A stretch of 64,000 nucleotides of DNA, from NCBI GenBank assembly GCA_947493175.1, contig CANLQD010000005.1, positions 124,001 to 188,000 on the forward strand. The letters run 5' to 3'. This DNA comes from an uncultured Flavobacteriaceae bacterium. Lineage in GTDB: Bacteria > Bacteroidota > Bacteroidia > Flavobacteriales > Flavobacteriaceae. Below, in pieces: positions 7,339 through 17,230 of the stretch; the first letter of the stretch is position 1; each line of letters opens with the position of its first letter. The translations under genes and the position numbers were made by a program. The notes beneath the pieces were generated by a model. That model saw nothing but the letters and a program-made list of their open reading frames with translations. It was not told the origin of the DNA and made no database searches.

Positions 7339-10173
7339 ATGGCAGACCAAAAACGACTTTTTTTACTAGATGCGTACGCACTTATTTTTAGGGGATACTA
7401 TGCCTTGATCAAAAACCCGCGTATCAATTCCAAAGGCATGGACACCTCGGCCATTATGGGCTTTATGAATTCGCTTTTTGATGTTATAAAAAGGGAAAAA
7501 CCTGACCATTTGGCGGTATGTTTCGATAAGGGAGGAAGTGCTGAACGCACCGAGCTTTTTGCCGAATATAAGGCCAACCGGGATGAAACTCCCGATGCCA
7601 TTAAAATTGCCGTGCCCTATATACAAGACATTTTAAAGGCCATGCATATCCCCTCGGTGGTACTGGAAGGTTGGGAGGCAGATGATATCATTGGTACCCT
7701 CGCCAAACAAGCCGAAAAAGAAGATTATAAGGTCTATATGGTGACCCCTGACAAGGATTTTGGCCAATTGGTCTCCGAAAACATTTTTATGTACCGACCG
7801 GCCCGCATGGGAAATGGTATTGAAATTTGGGGTATTCCCGAAGTACAAAAACGTTTTGGCGTAGAACGGCCCGAACAGGTAATCGATTACCTAGGGATGA
7901 TGGGCGACGCCAGTGACAATATTCCCGGCCTCCCAGGTGTCGGTGACAAGACGGCGAAAAAGTTCATTGCCCAATTCGGATCCATGGAAAATCTTTTAGC
8001 GAATACCGACCAACTTAAAGGGGCCATGAAGGTAAAGGTAGAAGCCAATAAGGAGCTAGGTATGCTCTCGAAGAAATTGGCGACCATTTGTATCGACTGC
8101 GATGTACAGTTCGATGCCAAGGATTACGAACTATCTGTTCCCGATTCCCAGAAGGTACAGGAGATATTCGAAGAATTGGAATTTAGAAGGCTAAAAGATC
8201 AGTTCCTAAAAATATTCTCCGGAGAAGACGATACCCCACAGACACGGGTAACGAGCACCGAAACTGCCAAAAAACAGTCACAAGCTGCAGGAAGCGGCCA
8301 GTTTTCATTATTTGGCGGTAATGAAGAGGCAGGTGCGACCATCAAAGAAACTTCCAGCAGAAAAACGATCAAGGAGGTACCCCATGTGTATCAAAGTGTG
8401 GCACCCGGAATGGCCATGAAACTGTTTGTTCAAAATTTGATGAAACAAACATCGGTTTGCTTTGATACGGAAACCACGGGCATTAACCCCTTAACGGCAG
8501 AATTGGTAGGGATCGCCTTTTCATGGGAAGCAGGTAAGGGATTTTACATTCCTTTTCCGGAAGACAGGTCCGAAGCCCAGGAAACGATAGAACTACTACG
8601 ACCCTTTTTTGAATCGGAGGATATCGAAAAAATTGGCCAGAACCTCAAGTATGATATCAAAGTATTGCACAAATACAACGTTTCGGTCAAAGGAACCTAT
8701 TTCGATACCATGCTGGCCCACTATCTGATCAATCCCGATATGCGCCACAACATGGATGTTTTGGCCGAAACGTACCTCAACTATACACCGGTATCGATTA
8801 CAGAGTTGATCGGCAAAAAGGGAAAGAATCAGTTGAGCATGCGAGACGTGCCTTTGGAACAGCAAACCGAATATGCGGTCGAAGATGCCGACATTACCTT
8901 TCAATTGGCCCAGCATTTTAGACCTGAACTGGCGGAGGCCAACACGGAGGAGCTCTTCAATACCATCGAAATTCCGCTCTTGCATGTTTTGGCGGATATG
9001 GAGTTGGAAGGCATTAATTTGAATCAGGCCTTTCTCAACTCACTTTCTGAAGACTTGGATAATGATATAAGAGATTTGGAACAAAAGATCTATCAGGAAG
9101 CGGGAGAGGAATTCAATATTGGCTCTCCGAAACAGCTGGGAGAAATCCTTTTCAACAAACTGAAGCTGGTCGATAAACCGAAGAAAACCAAAACAGGGCA
9201 ATATTCTACTGCCGAGGATGTGCTATCGTATTTGGCAAAAGACCATGAGATCATTCAAAATGTCCTGGAGTATCGAGGTCTTAGCAAACTGAAAAGCACT
9301 TATGTAGATGCTTTGCCAGAACAGGTTGAGGAGGCAACCGGTAGGGTTCATACCGATTATATGCAAACTGTGGCCGCTACGGGTCGATTGAGCAGCAACA
9401 ACCCCAACCTGCAAAACATTCCTATTCGAACCGAACGCGGGCGACAGGTGCGAAAGGCATTTGTGCCCCGTAATGAAAACTACGTGTTACTTGCTGCCGA
9501 TTATTCACAAATAGAACTCCGTATCATAGCGGCCCTCAGTGAAGAAACCACCATGATAGAAGCTTTTAAAAATGGGGAGGATATTCACGCATCTACAGCC
9601 TCGAAAGTATTCAATGTGCCAATTTCCGAGGTGACCCGAGAACAGCGAAGCAATGCGAAGACCGTGAATTTTGGAATTATTTATGGTGTTTCGGCTTTCG
9701 GACTCAGCAACCAGACCGACCTTTCCCGATCGGAAGCCAAAGAACTGATCGACACTTATTACAAGACCTATCCCAAATTGCGGAACTATATGAGCGAGCA
9801 AATAGATTTTGCCCGTGATCATGGCTATGTACAAACTGTTTTGGGGAGGCGCCGATACCTGAAAGATATCAATGGCAATAATCAAGTAGTTCGGGGTGCG
9901 GCAGAACGCAACGCCGTGAACGCCCCGATCCAAGGCAGCGCGGCGGATATCATTAAAATCGCCATGATCAACATTCATAAAAAACTGGATTCAGGGAATT
10001 TCAAAAGTAAAATGCTTTTACAGGTACATGATGAACTGGTCTTCGATGCCTATAAACCGGAATTGGAAAAACTAAAGGTGATGGTACAATCAGAAATGGA
10101 AAACGCCTACAAACTGGCAGTACCCTTAGATGTAGAACTTGGAGTAGGAAATGATTGGTTAGAGGCACACTAA
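7339..10173 (+). CDS. polA: DNA polymerase I
   Basis: A 944-residue, full-length Pol I with three domains. The N-terminal 5'-3' exonuclease/flap domain spans roughly residues 1-290 (LFLLDAYALIFRGYYAL, GWEADDIIGTLA, GMMGDASDNIPG). The 3'-5' proofreading domain keeps its acidic residues: FDTETTG (D376, E378), GQNLKYD and YAVEDAD. The polymerase domain has motif A AADYSQIELR (D721), motif B RSNAKTVNFGIIYG and motif C QVHDELVF (D898, E899). All catalytic residues are present, so both polymerase and proofreading activity are expected, unlike Taq-type enzymes. It fills gaps in repair and removes Okazaki primers. It is a single gene with its own promoter and is convergent with the next gene. Confidence 0.97.
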   Translation: MADQKRLFLLDAYALIFRGYYALIKNPRINSKGMDTSAIMGFMNSLFDVIKREKPDHLAVCFDKGGSAERTELFAEYKANRDETPDAIKIAVPYIQDILKAMHIPSVVLEGWEADDIIGTLAKQAEKEDYKVYMVTPDKDFGQLVSENIFMYRPARMGNGIEIWGIPEVQKRFGVERPEQVIDYLGMMGDASDNIPGLPGVGDKTAKKFIAQFGSMENLLANTDQLKGAMKVKVEANKELGMLSKKLATICIDCDVQFDAKDYELSVPDSQKVQEIFEELEFRRLKDQFLKIFSGEDDTPQTRVTSTETAKKQSQAAGSGQFSLFGGNEEAGATIKETSSRKTIKEVPHVYQSVAPGMAMKLFVQNLMKQTSVCFDTETTGINPLTAELVGIAFSWEAGKGFYIPFPEDRSEAQETIELLRPFFESEDIEKIGQNLKYDIKVLHKYNVSVKGTYFDTMLAHYLINPDMRHNMDVLAETYLNYTPVSITELIGKKGKNQLSMRDVPLEQQTEYAVEDADITFQLAQHFRPELAEANTEELFNTIEIPLLHVLADMELEGINLNQAFLNSLSEDLDNDIRDLEQKIYQEAGEEFNIGSPKQLGEILFNKLKLVDKPKKTKTGQYSTAEDVLSYLAKDHEIIQNVLEYRGLSKLKSTYVDALPEQVEEATGRVHTDYMQTVAATGRLSSNNPNLQNIPIRTERGRQVRKAFVPRNENYVLLAADYSQIELRIIAALSEETTMIEAFKNGEDIHASTASKVFNVPISEVTREQRSNAKTVNFGIIYGVSAFGLSNQTDLSRSEAKELIDTYYKTYPKLRNYMSEQIDFARDHGYVQTVLGRRRYLKDINGNNQVVRGAAERNAVNAPIQGSAADIIKIAMINIHKKLDSGNFKSKMLLQVHDELVFDAYKPELEKLKVMVQSEMENAYKLAVPLDVELGVGNDWLEAH

Positions 10174-10205
10174 GTGTGTTTTGAGGTGGAGCAAAGGCCT
10201 GTGCT

Positions 10206-11198
10206 CTACTCTTCTACATAATCAAAAACCAATTTCTCCATTGTGTTTCTTGGTGTTATGGTTTCGTTGATTACGGTGCGACCGCCCAATAGATAAAACT
10301 CGTTGTCATACGTGAAAGAAAGCGCTGCATGTCGTTTCTCTTTGAAAGGCGTAGCCAATTCGCCAAAGGCCTGCTCGGTTAGGTTGAAATAATACAATTG
10401 ATCTTGAAGGTCTTCTTGCGTGTAGTTTCCTTCCCTATCCACGGTAACCGAGCCTCCTAGACCAAAAATAATAAGGTCGTCTTTTAGGTAAGCAATACCA
10501 CTTTCTAATGGAAATACTTTATAACTCCCAAGCTTTTCCATGGTTTGGAAGTTTTCAATGAAGCGATATACCGTTAAACCGTCTGTCGTATACAATAACG
10601 TATAGAAATTGGGCCCGGAGGCAAATACCGCTTGCGAAATTTCGCCACGCAATCCCGAAACCTCAAATGAGCCGATAGTTGAAACCACATTAGTTTCAAA
10701 ATCATAGCGATAGATTTTGTCGTTACCATTGGCATTCGAAACAAAATAGAGGTTATCATCAACATAAAAACCCTTGGGGTTAAAAAGTTGTTCGGCTGTA
10801 ATTACAGGAAGTTCATTCCACTCCAAAGTCTCAAAATCAAACACCCACATTCCACTGAACCCAAAAAGATGCCACTTGCCATTTCGAATAAAACTAATTC
10901 CTCCGGCGAACACGCTGGAATATGCCATCTGCGCATCAACTTCAGTCAACAGCTCCCATTCTTTTGAGCTAAAACCATAACGATACGTTTCTCTATTCGC
11001 CACCACATAAAGTAGCTTGTTGTGAATTATGTATTGATCGGCCAAATCAAAGGGCGTTTCACCAATTATACTGGTCGAAACAAGATCAATAGTCGTGGTG
11101 GGCTCTTCTTCCGGTACGATCGGTGACTCCGAATCGGAGTTGCTCTTAGAGCAACCAAGAAAGAGAATGCTCAAAAAAACGAAAAGAAAATGTTTCAT
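10206..11198 (-). CDS. Kelch-like beta-propeller lipoprotein, function unknown
   Basis: About 330 residues starting MKHFLFVFLSILFLGCSKS, a clear lipoprotein signal with lipobox LFLGC. A longer frame exists upstream to 11246, but it places 16 hydrophilic residues ahead of the signal peptide and is less likely. The mature part has repeated blocks of short strands with G-rich turns and aromatic residues (for example IIFGLGGSV and FYLLGGRTV), typical of degenerate kelch repeats forming a propeller. The Ser/Asp/Glu-rich stretch after the cysteine resembles the export signal of Bacteroidota surface lipoproteins, so it may face outwards. The ligand is unknown. It is convergent with polA. Confidence 0.75.
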   Translation of the reverse strand: MKHFLFVFLSILFLGCSKSNSDSESPIVPEEEPTTTIDLVSTSIIGETPFDLADQYIIHNKLLYVVANRETYRYGFSSKEWELLTEVDAQMAYSSVFAGGISFIRNGKWHLFGFSGMWVFDFETLEWNELPVITAEQLFNPKGFYVDDNLYFVSNANGNDKIYRYDFETNVVSTIGSFEVSGLRGEISQAVFASGPNFYTLLYTTDGLTVYRFIENFQTMEKLGSYKVFPLESGIAYLKDDLIIFGLGGSVTVDREGNYTQEDLQDQLYYFNLTEQAFGELATPFKEKRHAALSFTYDNEFYLLGGRTVINETITPRNTMEKLVFDYVEE

Positions 11199-11436
11199 AG
11201 GAAGGTAAAAATAGTATCGCTGATTCCTCTTAAAAACGAAAAGCAAGGAACTTTATTTTGATTTCAACCGATATGGGTCATAAATCCCATAGGGTTCTCT
11301 TATGAGATAGGGTAATTCGCAGTATTTATAGTCACATACTGACCGTCTTACCTACAAAAAAGCACCTTTCACAACAATATTTTGATTTTTGAGCAGCACA
11401 GCGGTAGTTTAGCACAGTTCTTGGAACGTATTCATC

Positions 11437-11784
11437 ATGAAAAAATCAATCATTATATTGTTCGCTATCTTTTTTCAATTGGGCCTCTATTCCCAATTGG
11501 AAACTAATCTCCATACTACTTCCTTTTATACGACCTCTCAGGAACCCAAGGTTAAAGTTTTTCCCAACCCTGCTACGAATGTGGTCAACGTACTCGGTCT
11601 TAAAAATAGTCCGAAAGCAGTCATTACAATTTCCGACGCATACGGAAATGTATTGTTACAACATCAATGGGAAATAAAAAACCACGCGATAAACATTCCC
11701 GTTTCCAATCTAAACCCAGGGATTTATACGATCGCCATCATTTCAGAAGAGCAGCAGGTTCGAGCAAGATTCTACAAGCAATAA
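11437..11784 (+). CDS. Small secreted protein made almost entirely of a type A T9SS sorting domain
   Basis: 115 residues: a signal peptide (MKKSIIILFAIFFQLGLYSQ), about 20 residues of linker, then a type IX secretion C-terminal domain. The hallmark blocks are VKVFPNPATNVVNV, a central ISDAYGNVL, and the end LNPGIYTIAI followed by basic residues. Such tails normally follow a large cargo domain that is secreted and attached to the cell surface. Here there is essentially no cargo. It could be a truncated remnant, a small structural surface protein or a competitor for the secretion pathway. It ends one base before the end of the convergent TonB receptor gene. Confidence 0.8.
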   Translation: MKKSIIILFAIFFQLGLYSQLETNLHTTSFYTTSQEPKVKVFPNPATNVVNVLGLKNSPKAVITISDAYGNVLLQHQWEIKNHAINIPVSNLNPGIYTIAIISEEQQVRARFYKQ

Positions 11785-11785
11785 C

Positions 11786-14206
11786 TCAGTCGAAAACAAA
11801 ATTATAGGTCACGGCAAACAAAGGGCTGTTCAAAATAGATAGCTCATACGTACCTAAGGGGCTTCCTAAAAACACATCATCGTCGACCCCCGGTTGCCGC
11901 TGTGCGTAATACACATTAAACGGATTTCTTCTACCGTAGAGATTGTAAATGGTAAAAGTCCAATCGCCCACCCATTTTCGATTTGGATTTCGACCGTATT
12001 TTATTTTCCAAGAAAAGTCCAATCTGTGATAAGGGCGCAGTCTGGCGTTGTTACGTTCTATAAAAATAGGCACATTGATATCTTCCAAAACAAAAACACT
12101 GTTAGCAACGGTATAGGGCCGTCCCGTTTGAGCGGTAAAATTAAAACTCCAGGTGTTGTATTTATCCCCTTCAAAATTAATGGTCCCGTTGAACACATGT
12201 GGCCTATCAAAGTCGGAAGGAAACCATTCATTGTTATTGACTCTGTCTGCCAATCGCTCGTTCTGTGAGCGCAAAAGACTTCTGGCATAGGTGTAGTTTA
12301 ACCAACCATTCAGTTTTCCCTTTGGTTTTTTTACACTGAACTCTACACCGTACGCCTCTCCTTCGGCCTGTACAACATCTCTTTCTAAAAACTCCTCCAA
12401 GAAGAAATCTGCTCCTGGCTTGTAGGTCAGATTATTTTCAGTGGCCCTATAATATCCTTCCAAACCAATTTCTACGCTATTGTCAGCTATATTCTTATAA
12501 ATACCTAGACCATAGGTGTCGCTCTGTTGTGGTTTTATATTCGGGTCAGCGGTTTTCCATCGCGAGGTTGGCAGCGGTGTAGTCGAATTATAAATATTCT
12601 GAAGATATTGATTGGTTCTGGCATAGCTCGCCTTTAAGGAAGTATTCGTTCCGAGTTTCAAATTTGCACCAATTCTGGGTTCCAGACTATTATAGGTTTT
12701 TACGGCATCCCCTTTTTCAAAGACCGTGGTATTAACGATATCTCCACTCACATCATCGAAGGTCGCTTCCACAAATGGCCCAACAAACACAAAATGGTTG
12801 AAACGCAGTCCACCGGATATTGAAAAATCGCTCGTGGGTTTCCAGTTGAGGTTGGCATAGGCAGAAAGCTCATAACTGGTCTCCGTTTCAAGGGTAACGG
12901 GGACGATACTATTACCATTCCCTGGATCTAAAGAACCGGGGCGGATCTTATATTGATTTGCTTGGATTCCACCATAATAATCCACCTTTTCGTTCAATGT
13001 TTTTGAGTATTCCGAAATAAAACTGGCATAATTGATCGCTGCCTCGTACTCAATTTCGTTGTCACTATCAACTTCTGGAAAAATGGTCTTAGGGGTGTAA
13101 TAGCTGTACACCAGAATATTTCGAAAATTCGATTCATCTTTGAACGTATGGGTCCAGTTAAGGGTTCCGTTCAAGGTTTGAAAATCGTACTGATTGTTTT
13201 CGGCATTGATATTCTCTACCTGAGAAATAAGGTCTAATTGATAAAAATCCTTACTATAAAAACCAGTTAGGGAAATTTGATCGTTTTCCGTGGGCAAGTA
13301 AAGTAACTTCATGGTACCATCATAGAAATTGGTCTTGGTGTCTTTCAAGCGCTCGGACATGAGCGGCAACAAAAATCCCGTAAAACCGCCACGGCCTCCA
13401 ATATTGAGCAGTAGCTTATCCTTGATCAATGGTGTTTCGACATTGAGTCGGCTTGAAACCAACCCCAAACCACCGGATACCTTTGTTTTTTCAACATACG
13501 GATTTTTAACTTTTACATCTAAAACCGACGTAATACGACCCCCATATCGTGCCGGAATATTGGCCCGGTATAAATCTACCGTGGAAATCATATCGGGGGT
13601 AAAGACCGAAAAAAGTCCGAACAGGTGGGTAGGATTGAACACAGGTGCATAATCGTACAGCAAAAGGTTCTGATCCAAAGAACCGCCCCGTACGGAAATG
13701 CCATTACTTACTTCACCGGCATTGTTAACACCAGCGACCAGTGTCATACCCCGTAGCACATCGAATTCACCGACCGCCGCCGGTATTTTTTTCAGGTCTT
13801 TTGCATCTAATTGCAGTGCACCCATCTGCGGAGTCTCGACCTGGCTCAATCTTTTTCTGGCGCGAACTACCACTTCTGAGAGTTCTTCCTGAGCCTCTGT
13901 CAGTTCCACTTTAATAATTGTATTCCCATTCAGCTCCAAGGTTCGCGTATCGTCACTGAAACCTATAAAAGACACATTGATTTGATATGTATCCGCCGGT
14001 AGGCTTATGGAAAAACGACCGGCCGCATTGGTAACGCCTCCACAAGCACAAGGCGTTATGGCAATTTGGGCATCGTCTAAGGGAAGCCCCGTTTCTTCTG
14101 CCAGCACTTCAAAAGACAAGGTGTATTCAATAGCTTGGCCATAGCTGGGGTTCGCGAAACAGAAACATAAACATAAAAAACTGATGAGATAAAATGGTTT
14201 GGTCAT
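11786..14206 (-). CDS. TonB-dependent outer-membrane receptor (CarboxypepD_reg-like N-terminal domain)
   Basis: About 806 residues. The start at 14206 gives a signal peptide (MTKPFYLISFLCLCFCFANP); a longer frame to 14287 would overlap the upstream gene and bury the signal. The order is a carboxypeptidase-regulatory-like beta-sandwich (about residues 25-115), a plug with the LSEVVVRARKR lead-in and VRGGSLDQNLLLYD, then a 22-strand type barrel ending in VTYNFVFD with the terminal Phe-type signal. It sits 16 bases behind two DUF4249 lipoprotein genes and is probably cotranscribed. The lipoproteins may act as surface partners, as SusD does for SusC. The substrate cannot be read from sequence. 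Confidence 0.92.
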   Translation of the reverse strand: MTKPFYLISFLCLCFCFANPSYGQAIEYTLSFEVLAEETGLPLDDAQIAITPCACGGVTNAAGRFSISLPADTYQINVSFIGFSDDTRTLELNGNTIIKVELTEAQEELSEVVVRARKRLSQVETPQMGALQLDAKDLKKIPAAVGEFDVLRGMTLVAGVNNAGEVSNGISVRGGSLDQNLLLYDYAPVFNPTHLFGLFSVFTPDMISTVDLYRANIPARYGGRITSVLDVKVKNPYVEKTKVSGGLGLVSSRLNVETPLIKDKLLLNIGGRGGFTGFLLPLMSERLKDTKTNFYDGTMKLLYLPTENDQISLTGFYSKDFYQLDLISQVENINAENNQYDFQTLNGTLNWTHTFKDESNFRNILVYSYYTPKTIFPEVDSDNEIEYEAAINYASFISEYSKTLNEKVDYYGGIQANQYKIRPGSLDPGNGNSIVPVTLETETSYELSAYANLNWKPTSDFSISGGLRFNHFVFVGPFVEATFDDVSGDIVNTTVFEKGDAVKTYNSLEPRIGANLKLGTNTSLKASYARTNQYLQNIYNSTTPLPTSRWKTADPNIKPQQSDTYGLGIYKNIADNSVEIGLEGYYRATENNLTYKPGADFFLEEFLERDVVQAEGEAYGVEFSVKKPKGKLNGWLNYTYARSLLRSQNERLADRVNNNEWFPSDFDRPHVFNGTINFEGDKYNTWSFNFTAQTGRPYTVANSVFVLEDINVPIFIERNNARLRPYHRLDFSWKIKYGRNPNRKWVGDWTFTIYNLYGRRNPFNVYYAQRQPGVDDDVFLGSPLGTYELSILNSPLFAVTYNFVFD

Positions 14207-14222
14207 GGTTGTTGATTGATGA

Positions 14223-15371
14223 TTACCGGTTGATCCATCCGTTCGGAGGTATGGCGGTTCTAAACTTGCCTTCTTCACAAGGCGCAAATATGGTGGATCC
14301 AGGTGGTACGGGATACACCATAGGGTCTTCTAAAATAATAGCATCTCTCGTTTCCAAAGCTTCCTCTGCGATACCTTCGCGTTCTATAAAAGCGGACGCC
14401 ACCGAAGTAGCAGTGGCGGTAAATCTGCCAAAAACAAACTCTTCGCCATCGGTAGGATTAAATATATTACCCACCAAAGCCGCCGGGGGAGGTGCATTTA
14501 GACCGCTGCTGTTATCAACAATATCCTTTAAGACTTTGTAATACTCATAGGCGGAGGTACTTATAGAGAATTGCTGTACTTCTACGACCATATTCTCATA
14601 GGTATAAAGTGGTAAATTACCTATAGGAAGTTTGGAAATGGATTTTCCGTCGGAAAAGGTATCATTAAAAATAGCAATACTTTCCGGGTACCGTATGCGC
14701 CAGCAATCGACCTCACAAATATAAAGAAAATAGGGGGTGGTCGTATTCCATCCCAGACATTCATTGTCACGGAAAGCTCCTTCAAAACACTGTTGACAAA
14801 AGTCGAGACTTTCATAGGTGCGATAGCTCCAGTAATAATAATTGTCCGTTCCCTGCGGATCCTCTAAACTAACGGCCACTTGATGCCCAGGGATGAAAGT
14901 ACCCCCTGCTATCTCCCTAAACTCCAATTCAGGATCGTAGGTTATGTCGATTGCCGAAATGGGAATACTTGCCAGTACTTCCTCTGCGGTGGACTCATAG
15001 ATCTTTCCGTTCGACAACGCTATCCGTAATCTCCAACGTTCGCCCTCCCTAGCAAAGAAATCATCTGGCGGCAGGTACCGCTCCTCCTCTTCGATAAGCG
15101 CTACGCTACGACCGTCTTGTTCATTTTCAAAGGTAACGGCAGCTCCCGGTACAAAAGTGACCCGATACCTACCAAACTCAGTAGTGGAGGTATTGATGGT
15201 CACAAAGGATGCCCCCATCTGCGTGGAAGCAAAGCCCTCAATAAACAACAACCCATCTTCAAACTGGAATTCAGGTGTAAGGGGATCTGTGCAGGACCAC
15301 AGCAACAAGGTCGATAACCATACACCAGAATTCCGAATCATAAGTATCATTTTTTTTCTTAAACGCCCCAT
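14223..15371 (-). CDS. DUF4249 family lipoprotein (copy 1, next to the TonB receptor)
   Basis: A 382-residue frame whose real start may be 7 or 10 codons inside (MILMIRN or MIRNSGV), which would give a shorter signal ahead of the lipobox LLWSC. The mature region starts TDPLTPEFQFEDGLLFIEGF, the DUF4249 N-terminal block, and predicted beta-rich domains follow. Mid-protein there is a cysteine-rich patch with CQQC, NECLGW and CEVDCW. DUF4249 proteins are encoded beside TonB receptors in Bacteroidota and are presumed surface accessory lipoproteins. This copy is clearly paralogous along its length to the next gene upstream, so the pair arose by tandem duplication. Confidence 0.88.
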   Translation of the reverse strand: MGRLRKKMILMIRNSGVWLSTLLLWSCTDPLTPEFQFEDGLLFIEGFASTQMGASFVTINTSTTEFGRYRVTFVPGAAVTFENEQDGRSVALIEEEERYLPPDDFFAREGERWRLRIALSNGKIYESTAEEVLASIPISAIDITYDPELEFREIAGGTFIPGHQVAVSLEDPQGTDNYYYWSYRTYESLDFCQQCFEGAFRDNECLGWNTTTPYFLYICEVDCWRIRYPESIAIFNDTFSDGKSISKLPIGNLPLYTYENMVVEVQQFSISTSAYEYYKVLKDIVDNSSGLNAPPPAALVGNIFNPTDGEEFVFGRFTATATSVASAFIEREGIAEEALETRDAIILEDPMVYPVPPGSTIFAPCEEGKFRTAIPPNGWINR

Positions 15372-15457
15372 TCAAAAGTTATTTTTGAAAAAGGATACGA
15401 CGTTTGTTGATAACAACGTTCTTATCTTATGATTCCATAGTCGTTTTGTTTCAAAAC

Positions 15458-16597
15458 CTATTGGTCTACCCATAATTCAGGACGTATTGCTGTTCGAAAC
15501 CTAGTTTCGGAACAAGGTGCAAAAGTGGTACAATCCGGAGGAAGCGGACAACCTACCACTGGCTCAAAAATAATTGTCTGTCTTTGTTCCAAAGCTTGTT
15601 CCCCAATAAAAGTGCGATCAATAAACAGGCCAGTGGCCGAAGCACCTACCGCAGTAAACCTTCCAAAGACAAACTCCTCTGAATCCTCGGGATTTGACAT
15701 ATTCCCCACCAAGGCGGCAGGTGGCGGAGCATTCAATCCTGTGCTGTTTTCCAGAACATCCCTAAGTACTTGATAATATTCGAAAGCATCCGGACTTATT
15801 GCCATCTGCTGTACCTCAACGACCATATTTTGCTTCGTGTATAACAATAAATTACCGATCGGTAATTTGTTCACCGCTTTTCCGTCCGTAAACCGGTCGC
15901 TATAGACAGTGATGGATTCCGGAAATCGAATTTGCCAACAGTCGGTCTCACAGGCATAATCAAAATAAGGAAACCCTGCAAAGTTACTGCCCAACGATTG
16001 GCACTCCCCTTCCCTAAAAATTCCCTGAAAACATTTTTCGCAAAAGTCGAGGTTTTCGTAAGTACGATAAGACCAATAGTAGTAATTCTCTTCCCCCACA
16101 GGATCATCGAAAGAAACCAAAAGCTCATGCCCAGGCAAAAACCTACCTCCCAGTGTTTCCCGGAATTCAAGTTCGGTATCATACCTCACTTCCAAATCAG
16201 AAACAGGAATCGGCTGCAAGACATTTTCAACCGAAGACTCATATCGCTTTCCATTGGGTAGTGTAATGTTCAGTTTCCATTGTTCCCCTGGTGCTACCCT
16301 AAAATCTTGAGGGGCTACATAGGTGCCCTCTATTTCGTTCAACGCAACTACAGAGCCGGTACCGACATTTTCAAAAGTAACGGAAGCCCCTTCTAAAAAG
16401 TTGACGACGTACACCCCGAACTCGATGGCCGATGTACTGATGATCACATAAGAGTTGCCAGGAGTGGTCGTGGCAAAACCTTCTACAAAGACCAAGCCCT
16501 CCTGAAATTCAAACTCAGGCTCTATCGGATCGGTACAGCCCGAAAGAAAAACAATAAGGATGCTTAAAAAGCATGGTAAGCGTAACTTGCTATTCAT
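15458..16597 (-). CDS. DUF4249 family lipoprotein (copy 2)
   Basis: 379 residues with a signal peptide and lipobox FLSGC, then TDPIEPEFEFQEGLVFVEGF, nearly the same as copy 1. The cysteine patch is conserved (CEKCF, GECQ, CETDCWQIRFPES), as are KLPIGNL, NMVVEVQQ and NAPPPAALVGN. Like copy 1 it ends with a Cys-containing tail and RTAI. It is the first gene of the unit DUF4249-DUF4249-TonB receptor, with 86 bases to copy 1. Conserved cysteines suggest disulfides or a metal site in the exported protein. The two copies may bind different ligands for one receptor, which is inference. Confidence 0.88.
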   Translation of the reverse strand: MNSKLRLPCFLSILIVFLSGCTDPIEPEFEFQEGLVFVEGFATTTPGNSYVIISTSAIEFGVYVVNFLEGASVTFENVGTGSVVALNEIEGTYVAPQDFRVAPGEQWKLNITLPNGKRYESSVENVLQPIPVSDLEVRYDTELEFRETLGGRFLPGHELLVSFDDPVGEENYYYWSYRTYENLDFCEKCFQGIFREGECQSLGSNFAGFPYFDYACETDCWQIRFPESITVYSDRFTDGKAVNKLPIGNLLLYTKQNMVVEVQQMAISPDAFEYYQVLRDVLENSTGLNAPPPAALVGNMSNPEDSEEFVFGRFTAVGASATGLFIDRTFIGEQALEQRQTIIFEPVVGCPLPPDCTTFAPCSETRFRTAIRPELWVDQ

Positions 16598-16664
16598 TGG
16601 AGAATGGTCTTCCTATAAAGATAGGATACCCCGACCAAAAGTGCTAGCAATTTTCGGTGGAAAT

Positions 16665-16698
16665 AAAAAAATCTCCCCGAAATAGATAAGGGAGATTT
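16665..16698 (-). terminator. Rho-independent terminator of the lipocalin-like gene
   Basis: On the minus strand AAATCTCCC (16690-16698) pairs with GGGAGATTT (16669-16677), loop of 12 bases, followed by a run of Ts. It lies 22 bases past the stop codon at 16721. Confidence 0.85.
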
Positions 16699-16720
16699 AA
16701 TATTCTAGAAAAAATCGTTT

Positions 16721-17230
16721 TTATTGCCGGTCGAAAATAGCTTTCGCACCCATCAAGTTGTTTTCATCCAAAAGTTCTGCAGGTACGATCAATTGAGTTG
16801 CAGTAAGTTCTATGGTTACGGTCTCTTCGGTCATATCTTCGTTGACGAACGTAAGCTGATCACCCTCCAAACTCCATACCGAACTGCTGGTTTCAACCGT
16901 ATCCGGACATTCGATCAACAATCCGCTTCCGTCAGGGTTTACATCCCGCCCTGTTTCAGTAAAATCCCGATAACTGGCCGTTACCGATTCGTCAGCTTTA
17001 AAATCGAACGTAAGGATATCGCACCCTTGGGCAACGAGCACTTCAATTACATCATTGGCCAATCTTATTTGTTGGTCTGTCTCCACATCATCTATATTCA
17101 ACTCTGTAAATTCCCAAACACCCACGAGGGAGATTTCCTCTGGCATTTCGGTTGCCCCGTCGCCGTCGTCAGAGGAACAGGAAAACAATAATAAGGAAGC
17201 AACAAAAAGTGATAGCATTGCACGTTTCAT
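16721..17230 (-). CDS. Lipocalin-like lipoprotein, function unknown
   Basis: About 169 residues starting MKRAMLSLFVASLLLFSCSS with lipobox LLFSC; the frame is open to 17254 but that start adds eight residues before the signal. After an acidic, Gly/Asp-rich tether comes LVGVWEFTEL, the typical opening strand of Bacteroidota lipocalin-like domains. Paired strands follow, ending in VTIELTATQLIVP and a short tail. The tether of Ser-Ser-Asp-Asp after Cys is like known surface-export signals. No ligand can be inferred. It has its own terminator and lies between the DUF4249 unit and the DUF5916 gene. Confidence 0.75.
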   Translation of the reverse strand: MKRAMLSLFVASLLLFSCSSDDGDGATEMPEEISLVGVWEFTELNIDDVETDQQIRLANDVIEVLVAQGCDILTFDFKADESVTASYRDFTETGRDVNPDGSGLLIECPDTVETSSSVWSLEGDQLTFVNEDMTEETVTIELTATQLIVPAELLDENNLMGAKAIFDRQ

